Positions 1-5,779 of a stretch of DNA of 7,291 bases are shown in pieces (positions within the stretch are counted from its first letter, which is position 1; each line of letters begins with the position of its first letter). A model generated the notes under the pieces. It ran no database searches. It saw only the letters and a list, made by a program, of their open reading frames with translations, and was not told the DNA's origin. Source of the DNA: Bacteriovorax sp. (GTDB lineage Bacteria; Bdellovibrionota; Bacteriovoracia; Bacteriovoracales; Bacteriovoracaceae); the NCBI GenBank assembly GCA_030654205.1, contig JAURXW010000149.1, forward strand, positions 1 through 7,291, written 5' to 3'. Position numbers and translations under genes: made by a program.

Positions 1-245
1 ACTGATTTAATATATCTAGATACAATCTTTTTTATGAAATCTTTAACTTCTTCATCAGGAACATGGATCACAGTTAAAGGAAGTCGGTGATCGTATGGAG
101 AAGGAGAAGGCCAAGGGTAATTTTGTTTTAATTTGTGCGCGCGAACTTCTTTAGTGCTAGGTTTTAATATATTTTGTAAAAGATTAAAATGTTTTTTGCC
201 TGAGTGTGAATGACTTTCACTCAATTGATTTTTTTCAGTGTTCAT
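1..245 (-). CDS. Unrecognised protein, N-terminal part only (runs off left edge)
   Basis: An open frame starts at ATG 245-243 and stays open to the window edge, giving 81 codons without a stop. An in-frame TAA five codons upstream makes this the first possible ATG. No clear Shine-Dalgarno sequence precedes it. The visible protein starts MNTEKNQLSESHSHSGKKH, is polar and basic, and has no signal peptide or membrane helix. Residues 44-50 are a proline-rich patch (PWPSPSP), followed by a more hydrophobic stretch (LPLTVIHVP, about 55-63) and a charged helix-like segment (DEEVKDFIKK). I do not recognise a family. The gene is divergent from the histidine kinase and shares its upstream region. Codon use is AT-rich like the neighbours, which supports a real gene, but only the first part is visible. 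Confidence 0.6.
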   Translation of the reverse strand, partial: MNTEKNQLSESHSHSGKKHFNLLQNILKPSTKEVRAHKLKQNYPWPSPSPYDHRLPLTVIHVPDEEVKDFIKKIVSRYIKS

Positions 246-423
246 ATCTAGAGGCCATTAGTTTGCAGAATTCATTTATCTTGAATAAGCATATCCGATT
301 AATAAATTCTTCAAAAAATATCATTTCCTGCATGGAAAAAGACTATTTTCAAATGAATTGGCTGTCAATTTTATGAACATCAATATCGTATCAAGTTTTA
401 GCATTTTTATGATTACCCAGGCC

Positions 424-447
424 ATATATCAAGAAAACTTGATATAT
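424..447. repeat. Perfect inverted repeat, 10-bp arms with AAAA spacer
   Basis: ATATATCAAG (424-433) is followed by AAAA (434-437) and the exact reverse complement CTTGATATAT (438-447). The core TATCAAG also occurs once more in direct orientation at 389-395, 38 bp upstream. The element sits about 100 bp before the kinase start and about 180 bp before the divergent gene. It follows no gene's 3' end, so a terminator role is unlikely; a dimeric-regulator operator is a reasonable inference. The arms are mostly A/T, so part of the symmetry could be chance, but the CAAG/CTTG core is not simple repeat sequence. Confidence 0.6.
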
Positions 448-479
448 AAAAACAATCTCACACTTCATTTTATTAGCTT

Positions 480-485
480 TATAAT
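480..485 (+). promoter_or_regulatory. Candidate -10 box for the histidine kinase gene
   Basis: A perfect TATAAT lies 61 bp before the kinase ATG. No good -35 hexamer is found 16-18 bp upstream, and there is no TGn extension. In such AT-rich sequence a chance match is quite possible. If it is real, transcription would start near 491 and the inverted repeat would be centred roughly 55 bp upstream of that, a position where activators often bind. Confidence 0.25.
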
Positions 486-546
486 TTAATAATAATTTTT
501 CAATATTTTATGATTTTCTCTGATTTATTTGGAATAATTACAAGAA

Positions 547-1902
547 ATGGAAAATAAATTAAAAGCGTTATTAAAAAAAGAAGTTGCTCTAAAAGGCCAG
601 CCAGCAACTTTGGCCTTTGGACTTTTTGCAATTTTTACTTTTTTTTATGGATTTTCAATTATTAAATATTTATTCATCGTAAAGGCTTTAGCTGTTTTAA
701 TCTTAATCATATCCATTACTCGATTTATCTTAAACAGAGAAATCTTAAAAGCTGATTATGTGTCTGCAAAAAACTGGAAAATACAAAAAATATTAATATG
801 GATAAATTCCATTGCATGGGGAATTATTTTAAACTTAGCTTCGTTTGAACTAAAATTAAGCGGAATTCATTTTATAGTTGTAACCACTTTTCTTGCTGGT
901 TTTGTTGGGGCTTCGATAGTTACCCTTTCATATTTCTCTGAATTATTTCTACCGTTTCAGTTTCTCCTTCTTCTTCCTCAGATTGCGATTATTATTTATT
1001 TCTATTTTTCATCGAATCGAATTAACAATTTGCCGTTAATTATTTTATATGCGATGTACTTCATGTATCAAATAAGAATATTCCTTAGTTATCGCAGAGA
1101 AATGATCCGACTTTTTAAATATCAAATCAGCTTAGAAAATAAAAATAATAAATTAAAAGCAAGTCAGTTAGCTCTTATTGAACAGTCGATATTATTGGCA
1201 CACGCCTCAAGGCTTGGGGCCCTCGGAGAGATGTCTGCCACAATTACACATGAGATAAATAACCCAATTGCTATAGTTAGTGCCAGCTCGAAAATGATTT
1301 CAAAGGAAATTGATAAGGAATTATCACAAAAAGATGTTATCTTACTCAATATCGATAGAATAAATCACGCGGTATCAAGAATTGTAAAAATCATAAAAGG
1401 TCTTAATAATCTAGCTTATCAATCGGATCATTTACCTAAAGAAGACACAAGCCTAGTTGAAATTATTGATGAAACAACTTTCTTTTGTAAAGATATCGTA
1501 AATTCACAAAATATAAAATTAATCATTGGTAATACACCAAATGTTTTAATTTTTTGTCATTCTGTTCAAATCTCTCAAGTTCTTATTAATCTAATTAAAA
1601 ATGCAACCGATGTACTTTGTACGGAAGAATTGCCTAGTGAAAAATGGATATCAATTCAATTTATTAACAATGAAAAAAAATTGGAAATATTAGTCTCTAA
1701 TGGGGGCACCAAAATTTCACCTGAGATCGGTTCCAAAATATTTAAGCCATTTTTTACGACTAAAAAAATTGGAAGTGGAACAGGTATTGGTCTTACTATT
1801 TCTACAAGAATAATGAATGAACACAATGGAAGTATTATGTTGGATTATAATGCTGACTATACAACATTTGTCTTAACTTTTTTACATGATCTCAGGGATT
1901 AA
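547..1902 (+). CDS. Membrane-bound sensor histidine kinase, orphan
   Basis: This 451-residue protein should sense a signal at or in the membrane, autophosphorylate on His235 and pass the phosphate to a response regulator. Six hydrophobic helices are visible at about 20-38, 41-62, 82-100, 107-130, 134-154 and 161-180, with little room for a periplasmic domain. A linker (about 185-222) leads to the dimerisation/phosphoacceptor helix with H-box THEINNP (His235). The ATPase domain has an N-box around NLIKNATD (Asn352), an F-box PFFTTK (401-406) and a G2 box GSGTGIGL (409-416). The G1 box reads SNGGTKI (384-390), so the usual adenine-binding Asp is Asn385 and the second glycine is Lys389. ATG 547 is the first start after an in-frame TAA at 535; no good Shine-Dalgarno is visible. 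No response regulator lies beside it, so the partner is unknown. The stop overlaps folE tail to tail. Confidence 0.93.
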   Translation: MENKLKALLKKEVALKGQPATLAFGLFAIFTFFYGFSIIKYLFIVKALAVLILIISITRFILNREILKADYVSAKNWKIQKILIWINSIAWGIILNLASFELKLSGIHFIVVTTFLAGFVGASIVTLSYFSELFLPFQFLLLLPQIAIIIYFYFSSNRINNLPLIILYAMYFMYQIRIFLSYRREMIRLFKYQISLENKNNKLKASQLALIEQSILLAHASRLGALGEMSATITHEINNPIAIVSASSKMISKEIDKELSQKDVILLNIDRINHAVSRIVKIIKGLNNLAYQSDHLPKEDTSLVEIIDETTFFCKDIVNSQNIKLIIGNTPNVLIFCHSVQISQVLINLIKNATDVLCTEELPSEKWISIQFINNEKKLEILVSNGGTKISPEIGSKIFKPFFTTKKIGSGTGIGLTISTRIMNEHNGSIMLDYNADYTTFVLTFLHDLRD

Positions 1903-2552
1903 ATATGTATCTCATTGGCCCTAGGGATAGAGCTTAAAAACTCCTGGCGAAACAATGAATCTTGAAAAAAAACACCACTCAATTTTGAAGTTCGAGTCAA
2001 GGAAGTCGCATCCTTAATCCCGCGAGTTTTCACGCAAGCATGCATTCCATCAATAACAACGGCCACATCCTGGGTTTGTAACATATGGCATAAAGCTTCA
2101 TGGATTTGCATCGTCAGACGTTCTTGAACTTGAGGGCGTCTAGCGAAATAATCGACAATACGATTAAGCTTTGAGAGACCAATTACTTTGTCACCTGGTT
2201 TATAGGCCACATGAGTTCTTCCCAGAATAGGAACAAAGTGATGCTCACAACAAGAATTCGTTACAATATTTGTTTCAATTAAAGGATGATCATATTTAAA
2301 TTTATTTTCAACCACCGTCATTTTGGGAAACTTTTTTTCATCTAATCCGTAAAATATTTCTTCAACAAACATTTTAGCTACGCGTTTGGGAGTATCTTTG
2401 AGTGAATCATCAGCTAAATCAAGGCCTAAAGTTTCCATAATTACTTTAAAATGTTCTTCAATAATATGTTTTTTTTCACTGTCAGATAAATTATTTTCTA
2501 CCATCGGAGTTGGCGAAACTTTTAAAAACATTTCTTTGATTAGATCATTCAT
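1899..2552 (-). CDS. folE: GTP cyclohydrolase I
   Basis: This cytoplasmic enzyme converts GTP to 7,8-dihydroneopterin triphosphate, the first step of folate synthesis and also the entry to queuosine and tetrahydropterins. The 217 residues match the family's usual length. The zinc and catalytic motif CEHHFVP contains Cys102, His104 and His105. The second motif, HACVKTRGIKD, supplies His171 and the third zinc ligand, Cys173. Other conserved blocks are DTPKRVAKMF (53-62), IGLSKLNRIVDYFARRPQVQERLT (about 124-147) and DVAVVIDGMH. All key residues are present, so it should be active. The start overlaps the stop of the QueD-like gene (ATGA, 2549-2552), which suggests translational coupling, and AAGGTG at 2565-2560 provides a ribosome site. 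It is the last gene of the run. The type-IB family (FolE2) is excluded by the motifs. Confidence 0.97.
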   Translation of the reverse strand: MNDLIKEMFLKVSPTPMVENNLSDSEKKHIIEEHFKVIMETLGLDLADDSLKDTPKRVAKMFVEEIFYGLDEKKFPKMTVVENKFKYDHPLIETNIVTNSCCEHHFVPILGRTHVAYKPGDKVIGLSKLNRIVDYFARRPQVQERLTMQIHEALCHMLQTQDVAVVIDGMHACVKTRGIKDATSLTRTSKLSGVFFQDSLFRQEFLSSIPRANEIHI

Positions 2553-3007
2553 ACAGCTTCACCTTGATTATCGTCTTCGTAGAGTCCAGAATTTTTTTCA
2601 TTTTCTCTAGTTTCAACTCTAAAGCACCAGACGCGTCCATTTGTTTTTTGAGTTAAATATTCGTTCATTTTTTTATGAAGAAACTGTGATGTTCCCTCCA
2701 TGCCAACATTGTCCAAAATTCTGAGTTTTATTATTCCTTTTTTATCCATTTCACGAAAGAGGTCAAGCTCTGGGTCGTCACTATTGATTAGACAGCTATG
2801 ATCAAATGTATCGTCTAGAAAAATTTTAAATTCTTTGAAGCCACCAAAATCCATAACCCAACTTTTGTCGTCCAGCGCCTTTGCTTTAAACCAAAAGGTA
2901 AACTCGCGGGAATAACCATGAATAAACTTGCAATGACCTAAGTCTCGCCATTGCCTATGAGCACAGGGAAAACCAATAAATTTTTTGGTTGAAATAAACA
3001 TCATCAT
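2549..3007 (-). CDS. queD: QueD / 6-pyruvoyl-tetrahydropterin synthase-like protein
   Basis: QueD-family enzymes act on 7,8-dihydroneopterin triphosphate, the product of the overlapping folE. In the queuosine pathway they make 6-carboxy-5,6,7,8-tetrahydropterin. Family landmarks in the 152 residues are CAH (His17), the nucleophile motif CKFIHG (Cys26, His30), VMDFGG (51-56), the catalytic Asp-His pair in FDHSCLIN (Asp69, His70), and a C-terminal VETRENEKNSGLY whose Glu132 corresponds to the pterin-anchoring Glu. The usual HGH zinc motif is HGYS here, so the third His ligand is Tyr32. The usual PT-E-N block is also replaced, by MEGTSQFLHKKM (103-114). I recall similar HGYS proteins annotated as 6-carboxytetrahydropterin synthase, so this may be a subfamily trait. 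Retention of Cys26 argues against the PTPS-III type. The start is ambiguous among three tandem ATGs; the ribosome site favours the third (3001-2999), giving 150 residues. No queC, queE or queF is nearby. Confidence 0.82.
   Translation of the reverse strand: MMMFISTKKFIGFPCAHRQWRDLGHCKFIHGYSREFTFWFKAKALDDKSWVMDFGGFKEFKIFLDDTFDHSCLINSDDPELDLFREMDKKGIIKLRILDNVGMEGTSQFLHKKMNEYLTQKTNGRVWCFRVETRENEKNSGLYEDDNQGEAV
2560..2565 (-). promoter_or_regulatory. Ribosome binding site of folE, inside the queD-like gene
   Basis: AAGGTG on the minus strand ends 7 nt before the folE ATG at 2552. It lies within the last codons of the upstream gene. The ATGA overlap together with this site supports coupled translation of the two pterin genes. 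Confidence 0.6.
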
Positions 3008-3011
3008 TCCT
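3008..3011 (-). promoter_or_regulatory. Ribosome binding site that decides the queD-like start
   Basis: AGGA on the minus strand directly abuts the first of three consecutive ATG codons. The gap is 0 nt to the first ATG, 3 nt to the second and 6 nt to the third. Normal Shine-Dalgarno spacing therefore favours the third ATG (3001-2999), two residues shorter than the longest frame. Confidence 0.55.
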
Positions 3012-3025
3012 AAGAAATTGATAAA

Positions 3026-4009
3026 TTAAATGAAAAACCTTAGCGCGGCTAAATTATCATCTAACTCTACGACATACAATAGACCATGAATTTTAGACTC
3101 ATTTTCATGGGTAGGATCGATATTTTGGGCCAGCATGAGATGATCCAATAAAAGTCGTTGATCACGGGCCTTTTTATATCCAAAAAAAGTCGCTTCATTG
3201 GTGGCCAGGCAGCCAGATGTTGGGACAAGGGGAAAATATGAACTTAAAGGATTGAGGTTTTTTCGACCCGTACCGTGAATTCTTAAGAGACTTCGGCCAA
3301 TTTCTCGCCCCAATACGCAGGGGGCCCACCAAGACTTATCGGTGTGAGATACTGGGAGCAATATTTTTAAATCAGACTCATCCTGGCTTTCGGGGATAAA
3401 ATTGACGATTAACCTTCTATGCTGACCAAATTCAAAATTTTTATTGGCCTCGGGCATGACGGAATCAATACTAAAAATTCCAGTTGGAGTGCTGCCGTTT
3501 GAATGATTAAAAGGTAAGCCTCGACCTGAAAGCGCTAAAATAGGAATCGACCATACATTTTGGCAACTATCTGTTACAAACTTTCCATCAGGGGCCCGTA
3601 GAACTAAAACACCTGGCTTAGTACGGTCTGATTTTAGCAGCGCAAATACCGTCAGGCATTGATTGTTAAAATCAAATAGCTCTTGAAGCTCATGGGCCTT
3701 TAAAGGATTAGATTTCGTCGCTTTTTTATAGAGAGATAATTCTTTAGAAAAAAAAGAACTAATTTCTTGATAGAGATCATGATTAAAATATTCTTGAAAA
3801 TTTAATAAATGATAAATATTTTTGGGTGAGAGTGTTTTCAAATCAATAGAGCGAATATATTGATTAAGCGTGTTTTTAAGCGTGTGAAACATTAAAATTT
3901 CTTCAAAGCCCAAAGACGCCCATGGAATAGGATCAGGAAGAGAAGTCTCTAAAGACTTTCCTTTTTTATTTCCAAATAAATAAGGGAGGAAAGTCTTTAG
4001 ATAATTCAT
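3026..4009 (-). CDS. YkuD-type L,D-transpeptidase-like protein, no export signal seen
   Basis: The C-terminal half of this 327-residue protein carries the marks of an L,D-transpeptidase (YkuD) fold: a STPTGIFSI motif (173-181), RIHGTG (243-248, His245) and PTSGCLATNE (263-272, likely nucleophile Cys267). Such enzymes crosslink peptidoglycan stems or attach proteins to them in the periplasm. Several points are unusual. The Arg that commonly follows the Cys motif (GCIR) is absent, the His-to-Cys distance of 22 residues is longer than in well-known members, and about 130 N-terminal residues match nothing I recognise. The N-terminus MNYLKTFLPYLFGNKKGK has only a very short hydrophobic patch, so no signal peptide or membrane helix is evident. 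No upstream start can add one, because the slyD stop codon lies in the same frame eight codons before the ATG. The Shine-Dalgarno is weak. The fold call is good; activity and location are open. Confidence 0.75.
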   Translation of the reverse strand: MNYLKTFLPYLFGNKKGKSLETSLPDPIPWASLGFEEILMFHTLKNTLNQYIRSIDLKTLSPKNIYHLLNFQEYFNHDLYQEISSFFSKELSLYKKATKSNPLKAHELQELFDFNNQCLTVFALLKSDRTKPGVLVLRAPDGKFVTDSCQNVWSIPILALSGRGLPFNHSNGSTPTGIFSIDSVMPEANKNFEFGQHRRLIVNFIPESQDESDLKILLPVSHTDKSWWAPCVLGREIGRSLLRIHGTGRKNLNPLSSYFPLVPTSGCLATNEATFFGYKKARDQRLLLDHLMLAQNIDPTHENESKIHGLLYVVELDDNLAALRFFI

Positions 4010-4030
4010 CTTTATATATCTTTGTAATTT

Positions 4031-4516
4031 TTAGTGATGATGTCCGTGCTCACCATGAACGTGACCATGAGCAAGTTCTTCTTTTGTAGCTTCGCGAACT
4101 TCTTTTACTGCAACATCAAAGTGAAGCTCCATTCCTGCTAGAGGGTGGTTACCATCTACAGTTACTGAATCCCCTTCAATTTTTGTTACCGAAACAACAA
4201 GTTCACCTTGTTCAGTTTCAACTTCAAATTGCATTCCAATTTCGAGAGCTTCAGTAGACTCGAATTGTGCTTTAGGAACAGTTTGGCAAAGAGCATCGTT
4301 TCTTTCTCCATAACCGTCTTTAGGAGAAATACTTACTTGAAGACTGTCGCCAGCTTTTTTTCCTTCAAGGGCCAATTCTAAACCTGGAATTAAGCTACCA
4401 GTACCTTGAATATAGTACAGTAGTCCGTGATCCTTAGAAGAATCGATCAAATTTCCAGAGCCATCAGTTAGTTTATAGTCGATACCGACGACTTTGTTTT
4501 TTTGAACTTGCATCAT
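4031..4516 (-). CDS. slyD: FKBP-type peptidyl-prolyl isomerase SlyD
   Basis: SlyD is a cytoplasmic prolyl isomerase and chaperone that also binds nickel and other metals. The 161 residues show the FKBP core with LIPGLELALEGKKAGD (42-57) and PKDGYGE (65-71), then the insert-in-flap chaperone domain (about 76-120), then the return to the FKBP core at VDGNHPLAGMELHF (120-133). The C-terminal tail HGHVHGEHGHHH has seven histidines in its last 12 residues and is the likely metal-binding part; it is shorter than the E. coli tail. There is no signal peptide. Two tandem ATGs are possible, and GGAG at 4523-4520 favours the second (4513-4511). It lies 32 bp after ppiA and 21 bp before the transpeptidase-like gene. 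Confidence 0.95.
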   Translation of the reverse strand: MMQVQKNKVVGIDYKLTDGSGNLIDSSKDHGLLYYIQGTGSLIPGLELALEGKKAGDSLQVSISPKDGYGERNDALCQTVPKAQFESTEALEIGMQFEVETEQGELVVSVTKIEGDSVTVDGNHPLAGMELHFDVAVKEVREATKEELAHGHVHGEHGHHH

Positions 4517-4519
4517 TTA

Positions 4520-4523
4520 CTCC
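4520..4523 (-). promoter_or_regulatory. Ribosome binding site that decides the slyD start
   Basis: GGAG on the minus strand lies 3 nt before the first ATG (4516-4514) and 6 nt before the second (4513-4511). The second spacing is more usual, so SlyD probably begins MQVQKNK and is 160 residues long. Confidence 0.5.
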
Positions 4524-4548
4524 GTATCAGTTTAAAGCAGACTATTTA

Positions 4549-5118
4549 TCATTTCTTTTTTGTGATGTCTAAAATAACTACTGCTTCTAGAGGAACATCT
4601 TCCAATGGTCCTCGAGAACCAGTTTTTACTGCTTTGATTTTATTAATAACTGGCATCCCTGAAGTGACTTTTCCGAAAACGGCATACCCAAAGCCGGCCG
4701 AAGATTCGTCGCGGTGATCAAGAAATCCGTTGTCTGCTACATTTATAAAAAACTGAGCTGTTGCGCTATTAACTTCGTTAGTTCTGGCCATAGCAAGTGT
4801 TCCAGCTTCATTTTTAAGCCCATTTCCAGCTTCATTTTTAATTGGAGCGCCAGTGCTTTTTTCTTTTAAGTCTTTATCAAAACCTCCACCTTGAATCATA
4901 AAGTTATTTATAACTCTGTGAAAAATTGTGTCCTTAAATTGACCTTTTTTAACATATTCCAAGAAATTTTTAACACTAATTGGAGCTTTGTCTTCATAGA
5001 GCTCAGCCTCAATTTCACCCATATTCGTTTTAATAACAATTTTAGGATTTGCCGCCATAACGGACGAGCTTAAAATTAAAGAAAAAAGAAGAACTGAAAG
5101 TTTTTTAGAAATAGTCAT
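4549..5118 (-). CDS. ppiA: Periplasmic cyclophilin-type peptidyl-prolyl cis-trans isomerase
   Basis: Cyclophilins catalyse cis-trans isomerisation of proline peptide bonds. The 189-residue length is close to E. coli PpiA. A clear signal peptide (basic ISKK, hydrophobic core LSVLLFSLILSSS, cleavage after VMA at about residue 22) points to the periplasm. The catalytic motif FHRVINNFMIQGGGF (66-80) holds the active Arg68, and QFFINVADNGFLDH (122-135) is the second signature. Phe132 occupies the position of the cyclosporin-contacting Trp of human cyclophilin A, as is common in bacteria. The ribosome site GAGG (5129-5126) stands 7 nt before the ATG. It is 16 bp downstream of the isomerase-like gene and followed by slyD, so periplasmic and cytoplasmic prolyl isomerases are made from adjacent genes. 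Confidence 0.95.
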   Translation of the reverse strand: MTISKKLSVLLFSLILSSSVMAANPKIVIKTNMGEIEAELYEDKAPISVKNFLEYVKKGQFKDTIFHRVINNFMIQGGGFDKDLKEKSTGAPIKNEAGNGLKNEAGTLAMARTNEVNSATAQFFINVADNGFLDHRDESSAGFGYAVFGKVTSGMPVINKIKAVKTGSRGPLEDVPLEAVVILDITKKK

Positions 5119-5134
5119 TTTTATACCTCTTAAA

Positions 5135-5764
5135 TTAAAATTGGTGCTTCGTTATAAAGTTTTTATACTTTTCGTGATCAAGTGGATCTTTTCCAGCGAG
5201 ATACATTTCTAAATATTTAATAGAATCATTTCCCCAAAACATTTCTTCGTCTACCAAAAATGTAGGAACTCCAAAAATTTCTTTGCTTAATGCACTTTCG
5301 ATATTGCTTTTTAACTCAACACGCGAGGATTTATCCTCCATTTTTAAAAAAAGCTCCGTTATACCAATCTGATAATGCCCTAAAATTTCTTTTAAAATAT
5401 CATCATTACCAATATCCATTCCATTTTCCCACCCAGCTCTAAAAATAGCATCAATAATTTCTTTTTGCTGATCTCCCGCAACATTTTTAAGCGACAATCT
5501 TAGTGCATAGAGAGAATTAAAAGGTAAATTTTTTGGAGTCGTAAAAGCTATATGATTGAGTGAAGTATAGCGAAGTAGATCTTTAAATAGGAAGTTTCGC
5601 TTGGGCTTTATCTGGGCCGGTCCTTTGGTTTCATAATGATTAACAATACTAGCGATACTCACTGGAATATAATCAAAATCCAAAGGTTGATCTCTTACCC
5701 AAGTCCAGGCCAGATAAGAATATGGAGATAGAAAATCGAAATAGAAACTTATTTTTTTTTTCAT
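5135..5764 (-). CDS. 2-hydroxychromene-2-carboxylate isomerase-like (kappa-GST/DsbA-fold) protein
   Basis: The 209 residues fit the DsbA-like thioredoxin fold of the 2-hydroxychromene-2-carboxylate isomerase / kappa-class glutathione transferase family. The N-terminal strand and active-site loop are FYFDFLSPYSYLAW (7-20), where Ser13 takes the place of the CxxC cysteine and would bind glutathione. The cis-proline motif FGVPTF (164-169) and FWGND (176-180) are characteristic. The protein contains no cysteine at all, so it cannot be a dithiol oxidoreductase; a glutathione-dependent isomerase or transferase is more likely. The named aromatic-degradation substrate is doubtful because no naphthalene-type genes are nearby. 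There is no signal peptide, so it is cytoplasmic. No Shine-Dalgarno is visible. The start codon is followed by ten A bases (5761-5752). It lies 15 bp after the ABC-F gene. Confidence 0.85.
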   Translation of the reverse strand: MKKKISFYFDFLSPYSYLAWTWVRDQPLDFDYIPVSIASIVNHYETKGPAQIKPKRNFLFKDLLRYTSLNHIAFTTPKNLPFNSLYALRLSLKNVAGDQQKEIIDAIFRAGWENGMDIGNDDILKEILGHYQIGITELFLKMEDKSSRVELKSNIESALSKEIFGVPTFLVDEEMFWGNDSIKYLEMYLAGKDPLDHEKYKNFITKHQF

Positions 5765-5779
5765 ATAGTTTGAACTTAA

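Larger units (their letters stand above)
246..546. other. Divergent intergenic region, AT-rich, no gene seen
   Basis: This 301-bp gap separates the minus-strand gene starting at 245 from the plus-strand kinase starting at 547, so it should hold promoters for both. It is strongly AT-rich, especially from 448 on. The clearest structure is the inverted repeat at 424-447. A further TATCAAG copy lies at 389-395 and a TATAAT hexamer at 480-485. For the leftward gene, a TTGAAG at 314-309 and a TATGCT at 293-288 on the minus strand resemble promoter elements, but a 15-bp spacer makes them weak. I found no RNA gene or convincing small ORF. Confidence 0.75.

Noticed and set aside
14..252. Two TCTAGA hexamers (14-19 and 247-252) as flanking repeats
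   Set aside because: Six-base palindromes in AT-rich sequence recur by chance, and no longer shared sequence surrounds them.
1918..1925. CCCTAGGG palindrome near the kinase/folE 3' ends as a terminator
   Set aside because: It is only 8 bp with no loop and no T-run, and it lies within folE coding sequence.
2386..2610. Plus-strand open frame of 74 codons across the folE/queD junction
   Set aside because: It is antisense to two clearly identified overlapping genes and its product resembles no protein.
2549..3007. PTPS-III (folate-pathway dihydroneopterin aldolase substitute)
   Set aside because: That type replaces the catalytic Cys with Glu; Cys26 is retained here.
5135..5764. DsbA-type disulfide oxidoreductase
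   Set aside because: The fold is related, but the protein has no cysteine and no signal peptide, and its loop reads SPYS rather than CxxC.
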